Shown here: positions 52,200-61,976 of the stretch, one piece after another
How the letters are laid out: every line of letters starts with the position of its first letter
How positions within the stretch are numbered: position 1 is the stretch's first letter
Assembly: GCF_002117935.1 (NCBI RefSeq)
Contig: NZ_BDJE01000009.1
Coordinates: 48,778 to 112,777, forward strand
Reading direction: 5' to 3'
DNA: 64,000 nucleotides
DNA from: Nocardioides sp. PD653-B2
GTDB lineage: Bacteria; Actinomycetota; Actinomycetes; Propionibacteriales; Nocardioidaceae
Notes under the pieces: model-generated
The model's input: the letters and a program-made list of their open reading frames with translations, nothing else
The model's database searches: none
Told to the model about the DNA's origin: nothing
Position numbers and translations under genes: made by a program

Positions 52200-53045
52200 A
52201 TGGAGTTCACCTCCCTCGACGGCGAGCGTCGGTACGCCGAGCTCGTGCGCGCGGCGGCAGGCTGCGTCGTGGGGCTGGACTTCGACGGCACCCTGTCGCC
52301 GATCGTCGACGACCCCGAGGCGGCTCACATCCACCCGGACGCGTCCGCGGTGCTGGTCGACCTCGCCACCCAGGTGGCCGCCGTCGCGGTGATCACCGGC
52401 CGACCGGCGCGCCAGGCGCTCGACCTCGGCGGGCTCGAGGAGGTCGGCGTCGCGATCGCCGACGCGGGCAAGGAGCTCTACGTCTTCGGCCAGTACGGCA
52501 ACGAGCGCTGGTCGTCGACCAACCGGCGGGTGATCTCGCCCCGGCCGCCGCACGGGATCGCGACGTTCGAGCGGGACCTGCCCCGGGTGCTCCGGGCGGC
52601 TGGTGCCGCTGACGCCTGGGTGGAGGAGAAGGGGCTCGCGGTCGCCGTCCACACCCGCCGGCTCCCCGACCCCGACGGCGCCCTGGAGCGGCTGCTCGGG
52701 CCGCTGGGCGACCTCGCCGAGCGGCACGGCCTGGTCGTGGAGCCCGGCCGCCACGTCCTCGAGGTGCGCTCGCCCGGCATGCACAAGGGGCTCGCCGTCG
52801 ACACCCTGGTCTCCGAGCTGGACGCCCGCGCGTTCTTCTTCGCCGGTGACGACCTGGGCGACATCGAGGCGTTCGAGGCGGTGGCTGCGCTGCGCGAGCG
52901 CGGCCTGCCGACGCTGCTGGTCTGCTCCGCCTCGTCGGAGCAGAGCGCGCTGGTGCCGCTCTCCGACGTGGTCGTCAAGGGGCCCGAGGGCGTGCTCGAC
53001 CTGCTGCGCCAGCTCACCGCCGACGCCCGGGACAGCCGGGCCTGA
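52200..53045 (+). CDS. otsB: trehalose-6-phosphate phosphatase
   Basis: A 281-residue HAD phosphatase that completes the OtsA-OtsB trehalose pathway. HAD motif I is VVGLDFDGTLSP with Asp27 and Asp29, the motif II Thr/Ser is in VAVITGRPARQA, motif III Lys in SPGMHKGLAVDTLV and motif IV FFAGDDLGDIEAFE. The cap domain is between about 110 and 205. The order and length are typical. It is separated from otsA by three genes and points the other way. ATG 52200. Confidence 0.94.
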   Translation: MEFTSLDGERRYAELVRAAAGCVVGLDFDGTLSPIVDDPEAAHIHPDASAVLVDLATQVAAVAVITGRPARQALDLGGLEEVGVAIADAGKELYVFGQYGNERWSSTNRRVISPRPPHGIATFERDLPRVLRAAGAADAWVEEKGLAVAVHTRRLPDPDGALERLLGPLGDLAERHGLVVEPGRHVLEVRSPGMHKGLAVDTLVSELDARAFFFAGDDLGDIEAFEAVAALRERGLPTLLVCSASSEQSALVPLSDVVVKGPEGVLDLLRQLTADARDSRA

Positions 53046-53111
53046 CGTCGTTCCCCTGTTCGCTGTCGACGAACAGGAGGGGTTCTCCGGAACACCCTCG
53101 CCCCCGCGGAA

Positions 53112-53132
53112 GTTGAGTCCACACAACTCAAG
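53112..53132. promoter_or_regulatory. HAIR element (HspR operator) upstream of lon
   Basis: GTTGAGT, seven bases, ACTCAAG: this matches the HspR-associated inverted repeat CTTGAGT-N7-ACTCAAG at all but the first base. It ends 21 bases before the lon GTG, so HspR with DnaK would repress lon outside heat or proteotoxic stress. Confidence 0.8.
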
Positions 53133-53153
53133 TTTTCCGAAAGCGAGGACATC

Positions 53154-55472
<2,319 letters not shown>

Positions 55473-55482
55473 CCGATCGGGG

Positions 55483-55553
55483 GGGGGGTAGTCCCTGACG
55501 ATCGAGGGGTTCGAGTGGCTCCTCGACCCCGATTTCGTCAGGGACTACCCCCC
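55483..55553. repeat. long hairpin repeat after lon (copy 1 of a two-copy element)
   Basis: Perfect 19-base arms (55483-55501, GGGGGGTAGTCCCTGACGA; and 55535-55553, its complement) enclose a partly paired centre containing TCGAGGGGTTCGAG. It begins 11 bases after the lon stop and may terminate it. The left half recurs at 63981-64000 with one change, so it is a dispersed element rather than only a terminator. Confidence 0.7.
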
Positions 55554-55614
55554 GATGTGGCGGCCATCCAGCATCTGGACGCGATGTGCACATGCTGAGA
55601 CGGCCGGTTAGTGT

Positions 55615-55770
55615 TTCTCCCAGCTCATCAAGAGGGACAGAGGGATACGGCCCTGTGAAGTCCCGGCAACCGCCGCGAGCCTCCGCCGCCCAGCAGAGTG
55701 GGATGCGGTTCGCGGAAACGGTGCCAATTCCGTCCGGCGCGAGAGTCGCAGCCGGAGAAGATGAGGAGGA
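55615..55770 (+). ncRNA. SAM-I (S-box) riboswitch upstream of thrC
   Basis: The 5' side has CTCATCAAGAGGGACAGAGG and then GGCCCTGTGAAGTCCCGGC followed by AACC, the conserved S-box P1/P2/J sequence. The 3' side has GGTGCCAATTCCGTC and closes with GATGAG, which pairs with CTCATC as P1. The 3' strand of P1 runs directly into the thrC Shine-Dalgarno GAGGAGG, so SAM binding should hide the ribosome site (translational OFF switch). No separate terminator hairpin with U-tract is seen. SAM-IV and SAM-II are excluded by the AAGAG/GGTGCCAATTCC layout. Confidence 0.88.
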
Positions 55771-55777
55771 GGACTTC

Positions 55778-57046
55778 ATGAGCGCTGTCACCGCCGAAAA
55801 GACCACGACCCTGCGCGCGGGCGCGTTCGGCAACGCGACCTCGTTGTCGTGTCGCGAGTGTGGCCATCTGGTCGAGCTGGGCCCCCACTACGCGTGTCCG
55901 GAGTGCTTCGGCCCGCTGGAGATCGCCTACGACTTCCCGCAGATCACCCGCGAGGAGATCGAGGCCGGTCCCGCGAACATCTGGCGCTACAAGGCGCTGC
56001 TGCCGGTGCCGAGCGACATCGAGCAGAGCCCCAACATGGAGCCCGGTTTCACCCGGCTGCTCAGGGCCGACAACCTCGGCCGCACCCTGGGCATCGACAA
56101 CCTGTGGGTGAAGGACGACTCCACCAACCCCACCAACTCCTTCAAGGACCGGGTCGTCGCGTGCGCGCTGAGCGCCGCCACCGAGTTCGGCTCGAAGGTC
56201 TTCGCCTGCCCGTCGACCGGCAACCTCGCCAACGCGGTCGCCGCCGCCGGTGCCCGCGCCGGCATCAAGACGGTCGTCTTCATCCCGAGCAACCTCGAGC
56301 AGCCCAAGCAGATCAACTCGGCCGTCTACACCGACGCGCTGGTCGCCGTGGACGGCAACTACGACGACGTCAACCGGCTCGCCTCCGAGATCGCGGGCGA
56401 GGAGGACGGCTGGGCGTTCGTGAACGTCAACGTCCGCCCCTACTACGCCGAGGGCTCCAAGACCCTGGGCTACGAGATCGCCGAGCAGCTCGGCTGGCGG
56501 CTGCCCGACCAGATCGTGATCCCGGTCGCGAGCGGCTCGCAGCTCACCAAGGTGCACAAGGCCTTCCAGGAGCTGGTCAAGCTCGGGCTCGTCGAGGACA
56601 AGCCCTACAAGGTGTACGGCGCGCAGGCCGAGGGCTGCTCCCCGGTCTCGGTCGCCTACAAGGCCGGCGTCGACGCGATCCGTCCGGTCAAGCCGGACAC
56701 CATCGCCAAGAGCCTCGCCATCGGCAACCCGGCCGACGGGATCTACGTGCTCGACATCTGCCGCGAGACCGGCGGTGCGGTCGAGGACATCACCGACGAC
56801 CAGGTCCGCGAGGCGATCGTGCTGCTGGCCCGCACCGAGGGCATCTTCACCGAGACCGCCGGCGGCACCACGGTCGGCGTCCTGAAGAAGCTCGTCGAGA
56901 CCGGCCAGCTCGACCCCACGCTCGAGACCGTCGTCATCAACACCGGCCACGGGCTCAAGACCCTCGACGCGGTCTCCGGCTCCGTCGGACCGGCCGCGAC
57001 CATCGAACCGTCGTACGCCGCGTTCGCCGCCACCGGCATCGCCTGA
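55778..57046 (+). CDS. thrC: threonine synthase
   Basis: A 422-residue PLP enzyme converting O-phosphohomoserine to threonine. A zinc-ribbon-like N-terminus (SLSCRECGHLVELG ... HYACPECFGPLE) precedes the catalytic domain. The PLP Lys is in TNPTNSFKDRVVACAL, the phosphate-binding Gly-rich loop in VIPVASGSQLTKVHK, and CPSTGNLANAVAAAGARAG is the cofactor Asn region. The form with the zinc ribbon is usual in actinobacteria, archaea and some bacteria. ATG 55778 follows GAGGAGGAC, which is part of the SAM riboswitch exit. The small sulfur carrier gene follows after 19 bases. Confidence 0.95.
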   Translation: MSAVTAEKTTTLRAGAFGNATSLSCRECGHLVELGPHYACPECFGPLEIAYDFPQITREEIEAGPANIWRYKALLPVPSDIEQSPNMEPGFTRLLRADNLGRTLGIDNLWVKDDSTNPTNSFKDRVVACALSAATEFGSKVFACPSTGNLANAVAAAGARAGIKTVVFIPSNLEQPKQINSAVYTDALVAVDGNYDDVNRLASEIAGEEDGWAFVNVNVRPYYAEGSKTLGYEIAEQLGWRLPDQIVIPVASGSQLTKVHKAFQELVKLGLVEDKPYKVYGAQAEGCSPVSVAYKAGVDAIRPVKPDTIAKSLAIGNPADGIYVLDICRETGGAVEDITDDQVREAIVLLARTEGIFTETAGGTTVGVLKKLVETGQLDPTLETVVINTGHGLKTLDAVSGSVGPAATIEPSYAAFAATGIA

Positions 57047-57065
57047 CCACCGAAAGAAGAGGACT

Positions 57066-57344
57066 GTGACCGTCTCCGTCCGGATCCCGACCATCCTGCG
57101 CACCTACACCGGCGGCGAGTCCGAGGTGAGCGCGGCCGGCGCCACGCTCGCCGAGGTGCTCGACGACCTCGACGCGAACTACAGCGGGATCAAGGGCCGC
57201 GTCCTCGACGACGCCGGCGACCTGCGCCGCTTCGTGAACGTCTACGTCGGCAACGACGACGTGCGCTTCCTCGACAACCTGGCCACGCCCACCCCCGACG
57301 GCACCCAGATCTCGGTCATCCCGGCCGTCGCCGGCGGCTGCTGA
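57066..57344 (+). CDS. MoaD/ThiS-family small sulfur carrier ending GGC
   Basis: A 92-residue beta-grasp protein: VRIPTILRTYTGGESEVSAAG at the start, LAEVLDDLDANYSGIKGRV, VNVYVGNDDVRFLDNL and the C-terminus VIPAVAGGC. The diglycine is not the last residue; one Cys follows, so the carrier would need removal of that Cys (by a JAMM-type protease such as Mec+) before activation by an E1-like enzyme, as for CysO/QbsE-type carriers. Its fixed position after thrC in actinobacteria suggests a role in sulfur transfer to a Cys, Met or thio-natural product pathway. GTG 57066 follows AAGAAGAGGA. Confidence 0.85.
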   Translation: MTVSVRIPTILRTYTGGESEVSAAGATLAEVLDDLDANYSGIKGRVLDDAGDLRRFVNVYVGNDDVRFLDNLATPTPDGTQISVIPAVAGGC

Positions 57345-57351
57345 TTTCGCT

Positions 57352-57422
57352 TGTAACGCGGGGTTAGGACCTCTGGTGACCCCGTTCTAACGGGTTCGTA
57401 GTGGGTCTAACGCCGCGTTACA
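57352..57422. repeat. intergenic inverted repeat between convergent genes (possible bidirectional terminator)
   Basis: Outer arms TGTAACGCGGGGTTAG (from 57352) and CTAACGCCGCGTTACA (ending 57422) pair with one mismatch. A second small palindrome CCGTTCTAACGG lies in the centre. The right arm covers the stop codon of the sigma-factor gene. A bidirectional terminator is likely; the repeated GTTAG/CTAAC units are unusual for such high G+C DNA. Confidence 0.55.
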
Positions 57423-58635
57423 GCTGGGCGCGGCGCTCGATGAGGTGCGCCCGCTCGGCGAGGTTCGCGCAGCGGCCGACGGCCTCGTCGTACGCCGTGC
57501 GGGCGTCGTCGAGGCGACCGGCCCTGGCGAGGAGCTCGGCCCGGGCGGCCGGCAGCCGGTGACCGGGAAGCACCAACCCGTCGAGCAGCGCGAGACCGGC
57601 CTCCGGGCCGGCATCCTCCGCCACCGCGACCGCGCGGTTGAGCCGCACCACCGGTGATCCCGTGAGCTCCTCCAGCTCGGCGTAGCGGGCGGCGATCCGC
57701 GACCAGTCCGTGTCGGCGGCGGTCGGCGCGATCGCGTGCTCGGCGGCGATCAGCGCCTGGAGCAGGTACGGCGAGGCCGGCGCGTCCACCAGCGGCGCCA
57801 GCAGTGCGAGCGCCTCGGCCACCTCGTCGGCGTGCCACTGCGAGCGGTCCTGGTCGGGCAGCAGCACGAGCGTCCCGTCGGGGGTCACCCGGGCGTCGCG
57901 CCGGGAGTGCTGCACCAGCATCAGCGCCAGCAGGGCGTCGAGCTCGACGGCGCCGGAGAAGGACGCCGGCAGCAGCGACCGCAGCACCCGCACGAGCCGG
58001 ATCGCCTCGCCCGCCACGTCCGCGCGCAGCACGTCGTTGCCGGATCCGGGTGCGTAGCCCGTGGTGAAGGCCAGGTAGGCGACGTCGGCGACGACCGCCA
58101 CGCGCGACACCAGCTCCGGGCCGGCCGGCACGGAGAACGATGCTCCCGCCAGCTTCTTGCGCGAGCGGGTCAGCCGCGCGGCCATCGTCGGGGTCGGCAC
58201 GAGAAAGAGCCGCGCCACGTCCTCGGTCGGCACACCGAGCACCAGCCGCAGCGTGAGGGCGGCCGCCGACCCCGGCGACAGCGACGGGTGCGCGCAGAGC
58301 AGCACCAGCCGCAGCCGCTCGTCGCGCACCGGCACGCCGGTGTCGGCCATCACCTGCTGGGCCTCCTCCTGCAACGACGCCTCCACCGCGAGGAGCGGCA
58401 GCTTCCGCGTGGCGACCGCCTCCGCGCGCAGCCGGTCGAGGATCCGGCGCCGGGCCGCGGTCAGCAGCCACGCGGGCGGGTTGTCCGGCGCGCCCGACGA
58501 GGGCCAGGCCCGGGCTGCGGCCTCGAACGCGTCGGCCAGCCCGTCCTCGGCGAGGTCGAGCCGACGGAACTGCGCGACGAGCAGGGCCAGCAACCTGCCC
58601 CACTCGTCGCGCAGGGCCGACTCGAGCGCTGTCAC
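57418..58635 (-). CDS. ECF42-type RNA polymerase sigma factor with C-terminal TPR-like extension
   Basis: A 405-residue sigma factor. Region 2 (about 1-75) includes LVAQFRRLDLAEDGLADAFEAAARAW and NPPAWLLTAARRRILDRLR; region 4 (about 115-170) includes LTLRLVLGVPTEDVARLFLVPTPTMAARLTRSRKK in shortened form GVPTEDVARLFLVPTPTMA. The C-terminal 220 residues form TPR-like repeats (DUF6596 region; e.g. LNRAVAVAEDAGPEAGLALLDG) typical of ECF42. There is no anti-sigma gene; instead three YCII/DGPF genes lie directly upstream in the same operon (7-base gap), the standard ECF42 partner. Start GTG 58635. Confidence 0.92.
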   Translation of the reverse strand: MTALESALRDEWGRLLALLVAQFRRLDLAEDGLADAFEAAARAWPSSGAPDNPPAWLLTAARRRILDRLRAEAVATRKLPLLAVEASLQEEAQQVMADTGVPVRDERLRLVLLCAHPSLSPGSAAALTLRLVLGVPTEDVARLFLVPTPTMAARLTRSRKKLAGASFSVPAGPELVSRVAVVADVAYLAFTTGYAPGSGNDVLRADVAGEAIRLVRVLRSLLPASFSGAVELDALLALMLVQHSRRDARVTPDGTLVLLPDQDRSQWHADEVAEALALLAPLVDAPASPYLLQALIAAEHAIAPTAADTDWSRIAARYAELEELTGSPVVRLNRAVAVAEDAGPEAGLALLDGLVLPGHRLPAARAELLARAGRLDDARTAYDEAVGRCANLAERAHLIERRAQL

Positions 58636-58642
58636 GTCCGGG

Positions 58643-58987
58643 TCACGTCGAGACGACCGGTCGGACCTCGACCGTGTACGCCGGCGGCAGCAGCCGCGCG
58701 ACGTCGACCGCCGTCTCCAGGTCGGGCAGGTCGACGAGGTAGAACCCGCCCACCTGCTCGACGGTCTCGGCGTAGGGCCCGTCCCGGACGGCGTGCACGT
58801 CGCCCGCCGTCAGGGTCCGTGACCCGGCCGGGTCGGCGAGCGCCTCGCCCTGGAGCAGCGAGCCGCGCTCGCGCACCGCCTCGCTGAACGCCGTGAAGCA
58901 GTCGAAGACCGCCTGCTGCTCGGCGTCGGACGAGGCGGCCCACCGGTCGACGTGGTCCGCCTCGGCCATCAGGACGAGGAACTTCAC
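58643..58987 (-). CDS. YCII/DGPF-domain protein 1 of 3
   Basis: A 114-residue YCII-fold protein: KFLVLMAEADHVDRWA at the start, GEALADPAGSRTLTAG, then the family hallmark VRDGPYAETVEQVGGFYLVDLPD (DGPYAET). It lies immediately before the ECF42 gene. GTG 58987 overlaps the stop of the second copy (GTGA). By family knowledge DGPF proteins are partners of ECF42 sigma factors, but their chemistry is not settled. Confidence 0.9.
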   Translation of the reverse strand: MKFLVLMAEADHVDRWAASSDAEQQAVFDCFTAFSEAVRERGSLLQGEALADPAGSRTLTAGDVHAVRDGPYAETVEQVGGFYLVDLPDLETAVDVARLLPPAYTVEVRPVVST

Positions 58988-59349
58988 CCCAGGTCTCCCG
59001 TGTGGTCGACGACCCCGCGCACCTCGATGGCGCCCTCGGTCAGGGCGAGCTCCCCGACGACCTGCATCAGGTCGTCGAGGTCGTCGCTCTCGACGACGTA
59101 GAAGCCGCCCAGCTGCTCGACCGTCTCGGCGTACGGCCCGTCGGTGACCGTGACACCCGCGCCGTCGTGCCGGACGACCCTGCCCTCGCGGGACCTGGTC
59201 AGCTCCTCGCCTGCGGTGATCGTGTGGCCGCGCTCGGCGAGGCTGCGGGCGAAGGTCTGGTGGGCTGCCATGGTCGTCTGCCGGTCGGCCTCGCTGCGGG
59301 CCTCCCAGGAGGTCTCCTCGCCCGAGATCAGCACCACGTAGGTCGTCAT
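58984..59349 (-). CDS. YCII/DGPF-domain protein 2 of 3
   Basis: A 121-residue YCII-fold protein: MTTYVVLISGEETSWEARS, ERGHTITAGEELTRSREGR and VTDGPYAETVEQLGGFYVVESDDLDDL (DGPYAETVEQ). It is closer to copy 3 than to copy 1, sharing the GEE/D.SWE start and the VVESDDLDDL segment, so the pair arose by local duplication. ATGA overlap with copy 3. Confidence 0.9.
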   Translation of the reverse strand: MTTYVVLISGEETSWEARSEADRQTTMAAHQTFARSLAERGHTITAGEELTRSREGRVVRHDGAGVTVTDGPYAETVEQLGGFYVVESDDLDDLMQVVGELALTEGAIEVRGVVDHTGDLG

Positions 59350-59711
59350 GCCGGGTCACCGCTGTGGTCGACGGCTGCGCGCACCTCGACCGCGCCCCCG
59401 GCGCCGGCGAGCACGCCGCACACCCCGAGCAGGTCGTCGAGGTCGTCGCTCTCGACGACGTAGAAGCCGGTCAGCTGCTCGACGGTCTCGGCGTAGGGGC
59501 CGTCGGTGACGGCGATGCCGGAGCCGTTCTGGCGCACGACCACGGCGTCGCGCGAGTGGGTCAGCTCGTTGCCGCCGGTGACCGTGTGGCCGCGCTCGGC
59601 GAGCAGGCGGGCGAACTCGCCGTGGGTGGCGTACATCGCGGCGCGCTGCTCCTCGGAGGCGGACTCCCAGGTGCTCTCGTCACCGGGGAGGAGGACGACG
59701 TACTGGGTCAT
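59346..59711 (-). CDS. YCII/DGPF-domain protein 3 of 3 (first gene of the operon)
   Basis: A 121-residue YCII-fold protein: MTQYVVLLPGDESTWESAS, LAERGHTVTGGNELTHSRD and VTDGPYAETVEQLTGFYVVESDDLDDL. It heads the operon DGPF-DGPF-DGPF-ECF42, has the Shine-Dalgarno AGAGGAA before the ATG at 59711, and diverges from the LacI-type gene across 315 bases. Confidence 0.9.
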   Translation of the reverse strand: MTQYVVLLPGDESTWESASEEQRAAMYATHGEFARLLAERGHTVTGGNELTHSRDAVVVRQNGSGIAVTDGPYAETVEQLTGFYVVESDDLDDLLGVCGVLAGAGGAVEVRAAVDHSGDPA

Positions 59712-60026
59712 GGTGGTTCCTCTCGACGTGGTGGATGAGTCTGTCACCGGGGTGACGGGCGGGCCCGGGTGAAATCGACAGCCCGGCTAGGAGATCTCTT
59801 GACACGGTGCGGTGCGCGCAGCACAGTGCGTGGTGGGAACGCTCCCATCGGCGTCCGGATCGAGGGGTTGACCGCGCGATGGCCCTCGGTCGGACGTGGG
59901 GTGCGCGCCGGGAACGGCGGTTCCCCGGCGGGCCCAGCCGTGCGGCGGACCCGGGGTCGCCTCGACGTCCCGGGCCCGTCGCCCGCGGCCCGACGCCGCG
60001 GCCGACCCCGGCGGCATACTGACGCC
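59712..60026. other. 315-bp gap between the ECF42 operon and the LacI gene
   Basis: The gap is G+C-rich and holds the LacI-type palindrome at 59834 and, before the LacI ATG, CATACT at about 60014 as a possible -10. I see no convincing coding sequence: apparent frames through it have no conserved features. It also should contain the promoter of the ECF42 operon near 59730-59770, but I could not pick out an ECF-type -35/-10. Confidence 0.4.
59834..59847. promoter_or_regulatory. LacI-family operator upstream of the lacI-like gene
   Basis: TGGGAACGCTCCCA is a 14-base palindrome with one mismatch to the CebR/BglR-type consensus TGGGAGCGCTCCCA. It lies about 180 bases upstream of the LacI-like gene and probably mediates autoregulation or control of the divergent operon. 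Confidence 0.6.
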
Positions 60027-61049
60027 ATGAGCCGCCCGCCCCGCACCCGGCCGACCCTCGAAGAGGTGGCCGCCCTCGCCGGTGTCGGCCGAGGCACCGC
60101 GTCGCGGGTCATCAACGGCGGCGAGAAGGTCTCCGAGCGCGCGCGAGGGGCGGTCGAGAAGGCGATCGCGGAGCTCGGCTACGTGCCGAACGCCGCCGCG
60201 CGGGCCCTGGTCACCCAGCGCACCGACGCCGTCGCCCTCGTCATCGCCGAGTCGGAGGAGCGGGTCTTCGGGGAGCCGTTCTTCGCCGGGATCATCCGCG
60301 GCATCGGGTCGGCCCTCGGCGAGGCGGACCGCCAGCTGGTGCTGCTCCTCGCCCAGGCCTCGCAGCGGCGCGGCGGGCTGGACCACTACCTCACGCGCCA
60401 GCACGTCGACGGCGTCCTGCTGCTCTCCCTGCACGCCGACGACGAGCTGCCCGACCTGATCCGCGCCCACGGGCTGCCCGTCGTCGTGGGTGGCCGCGCC
60501 CACGAGGGCATCCGGACCGACTACGTCGACGTCGACAACGTGCAGGGTGCCGGGCTCGCGGTCGCCCACCTGGTCGAGCGCGGCCGGCAGCGGATCGCCA
60601 CCATCGGCGGCCCCGCCGACATGGTCGCCGGCAGCTCCCGCTTCGAGGGCTACGTCGCGGCGCTCGCCGCCGCCGGGCGCGAGCTCGACGAGCGGCTCGT
60701 CGAGCTCGGGGACTTCAGCCAGGAGAGCGGGGCTGCCGCGATGCGCACGCTGCTCGAGCGCGAGCCCTCCCTCGACGGCGTCTTCTGCGCCAACGACCTG
60801 ATGGCCGTCGGTGCGCTCGGTGCGCTGCGCGCGGCCGGACGCCGGGTGCCGGAGGACGTCTCGGTCGTCGGGTTCGAGGACGCACCGATCGCGATGTCGT
60901 CGCACCCGCCCCTCACGACCGTCCACCAGAGCCCCGAGCAGATGGGCCGCGAGATGGTCGCGCTGCTCCTCGAGACCATGGCCGCACCCGAGCAGGACCG
61001 GCCGGGCCGGATGCTCCCCACGCGCCTCGTCGTACGGGCGAGCAGCTGA
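60027..61049 (+). CDS. LacI-family transcriptional regulator
   Basis: A 340-residue repressor. The HTH (about 8-30) is PTLEEVAALAGVGRGTASRVIN, followed by the hinge GYVPNAAARAL, which contacts the minor groove. The sugar-binding periplasmic-type domain (about 65-335) has VALVIAESEERVFGEPFFAGI, LPVVVGGRAHEGIRTDYVDVDN, FCANDLMAVGALGALRAAG and VVGFEDAPIAMSSHPPLTTV. No sugar transporter or glycosidase is adjacent, so its target genes are not obvious from the window. ATG 60027 is chosen because the HTH starts directly after. Confidence 0.92.
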   Translation: MSRPPRTRPTLEEVAALAGVGRGTASRVINGGEKVSERARGAVEKAIAELGYVPNAAARALVTQRTDAVALVIAESEERVFGEPFFAGIIRGIGSALGEADRQLVLLLAQASQRRGGLDHYLTRQHVDGVLLLSLHADDELPDLIRAHGLPVVVGGRAHEGIRTDYVDVDNVQGAGLAVAHLVERGRQRIATIGGPADMVAGSSRFEGYVAALAAAGRELDERLVELGDFSQESGAAAMRTLLEREPSLDGVFCANDLMAVGALGALRAAGRRVPEDVSVVGFEDAPIAMSSHPPLTTVHQSPEQMGREMVALLLETMAAPEQDRPGRMLPTRLVVRASS

Positions 61050-61064
61050 CGCTGGTCCATTCGT

Positions 61065-61080
61065 GGGGCGAAGTCGCCCC
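61065..61080 (+). terminator. short hairpin after the LacI-type gene
   Basis: GGGGCGA, two bases, TCGCCCC form a perfect 7-bp stem 15 bases after the stop. There is no U-tract and the loop is very tight, so termination is likely weak. Confidence 0.4.
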
Positions 61081-61088
61081 GGCGTGGG

Positions 61089-61094
61089 TAGATT
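61089..61094 (+). promoter_or_regulatory. ATP-grasp gene -10 element of a leaderless promoter
   Basis: TAGATT is followed by six bases and then the GTG at 61101. This is the same leaderless layout as for cysS, phoU and the methyltransferase, and supports the start. Confidence 0.55.
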
Positions 61095-61100
61095 TCTTGT

Positions 61101-61976
61101 GTGGAGCAGCGCGGCGAGTCCGAGGTGCCGCTGGTCCTGCTCGTCACCAGCCAGGAATGGGCGGAGGGCGAGCCGGGTCACGGCGCGCTCGATGCTGCCC
61201 TCACGTCGCAGGGGCTGGCCAGCCGCTGGGTCGTCTGGGACGACCTCGGGGTCGACTGGGCGCACGCCGAGGTGGTGGCGGTCCGGTCGACCTGGGACTA
61301 CGGTCCGCGGCTGGGTGAGTTCCTCGGATGGGCAGCCGGCGTAGGGCCGACGCTGCTCAACGGCGTGAACATCTTCCGCTGGAACACCGACAAGCAGTAC
61401 CTCCTCGACCTGCAGACCTACGGTCTGCCGGTGGTCCCGACGATCACAGCCGACACGATCTTCGAGGTGCGCGCGGCGGCCGACCGCTACGGCCTCGCCG
61501 TCGTGAAGCCGCGGGTCGGCGCCCGGGGTCAGGGCCTCGAGGTCGTCACCGACGGCCGCATCTGGCTCCCGACCGACGGGCACGAGGGCCCCTGGATCGT
61601 GCAGCCGCTGGTCCAGACCATCCACACCGAGGGCGAGACCTCGGTCTTCGTCATCGGCGGCCACCCGGTCAGCCAGGTGCAGCGGCTGCCCAGCTCCGCC
61701 GACATCCGGGTGCAGGAGGAGTTCGGCGGTACGTCGCGACCGGTCGCGCTCTCGACCGAGGCGGCCCTGCTCGCGGCGGAGGCCATCGCGGCGGTCGTCG
61801 ACATCCTCGGCGACGAGATCGTCTACGGCCGGGTGGACATGATGCGCTACGAGGGGCAGCTCGTGGTGAGCGAGGTCGAGCTGACCGAGCCCGCTCTCGA
61901 CCTCGACGTGCTCCCGCTCAACGCGCTGCCGTTCGCGGACGCGATCGCCGCGCGCGCCACGCCCCGGTCGTGGTGA
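61101..61976 (+). CDS. ATP-grasp (RimK-like) ligase
   Basis: A 291-residue protein of the ATP-grasp fold. The N-terminal domain has VVAVRSTWDYGPRLGEFLGW, the middle TLLNGVNIFRWNTDKQYLLDL, and the nucleotide-binding domain YGLAVVKPRVGARGQGLEVV (Lys of the P-loop-like motif) and GPWIVQPLVQTIHTEGETSVFV. The metal-binding end is GRVDMMRYEGQLVVSEVELTEPALDLD (Asp/Glu/Asn ligands; Asn here Glu). Similar proteins of actinobacteria ligate amino or carboxyl groups in peptide-like products or glutathione-type synthesis; substrate unknown. GTG 61101, leaderless. It precedes groEL but ends 295 bases before it. Confidence 0.88.
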   Translation: MEQRGESEVPLVLLVTSQEWAEGEPGHGALDAALTSQGLASRWVVWDDLGVDWAHAEVVAVRSTWDYGPRLGEFLGWAAGVGPTLLNGVNIFRWNTDKQYLLDLQTYGLPVVPTITADTIFEVRAAADRYGLAVVKPRVGARGQGLEVVTDGRIWLPTDGHEGPWIVQPLVQTIHTEGETSVFVIGGHPVSQVQRLPSSADIRVQEEFGGTSRPVALSTEAALLAAEAIAAVVDILGDEIVYGRVDMMRYEGQLVVSEVELTEPALDLDVLPLNALPFADAIAARATPRSW

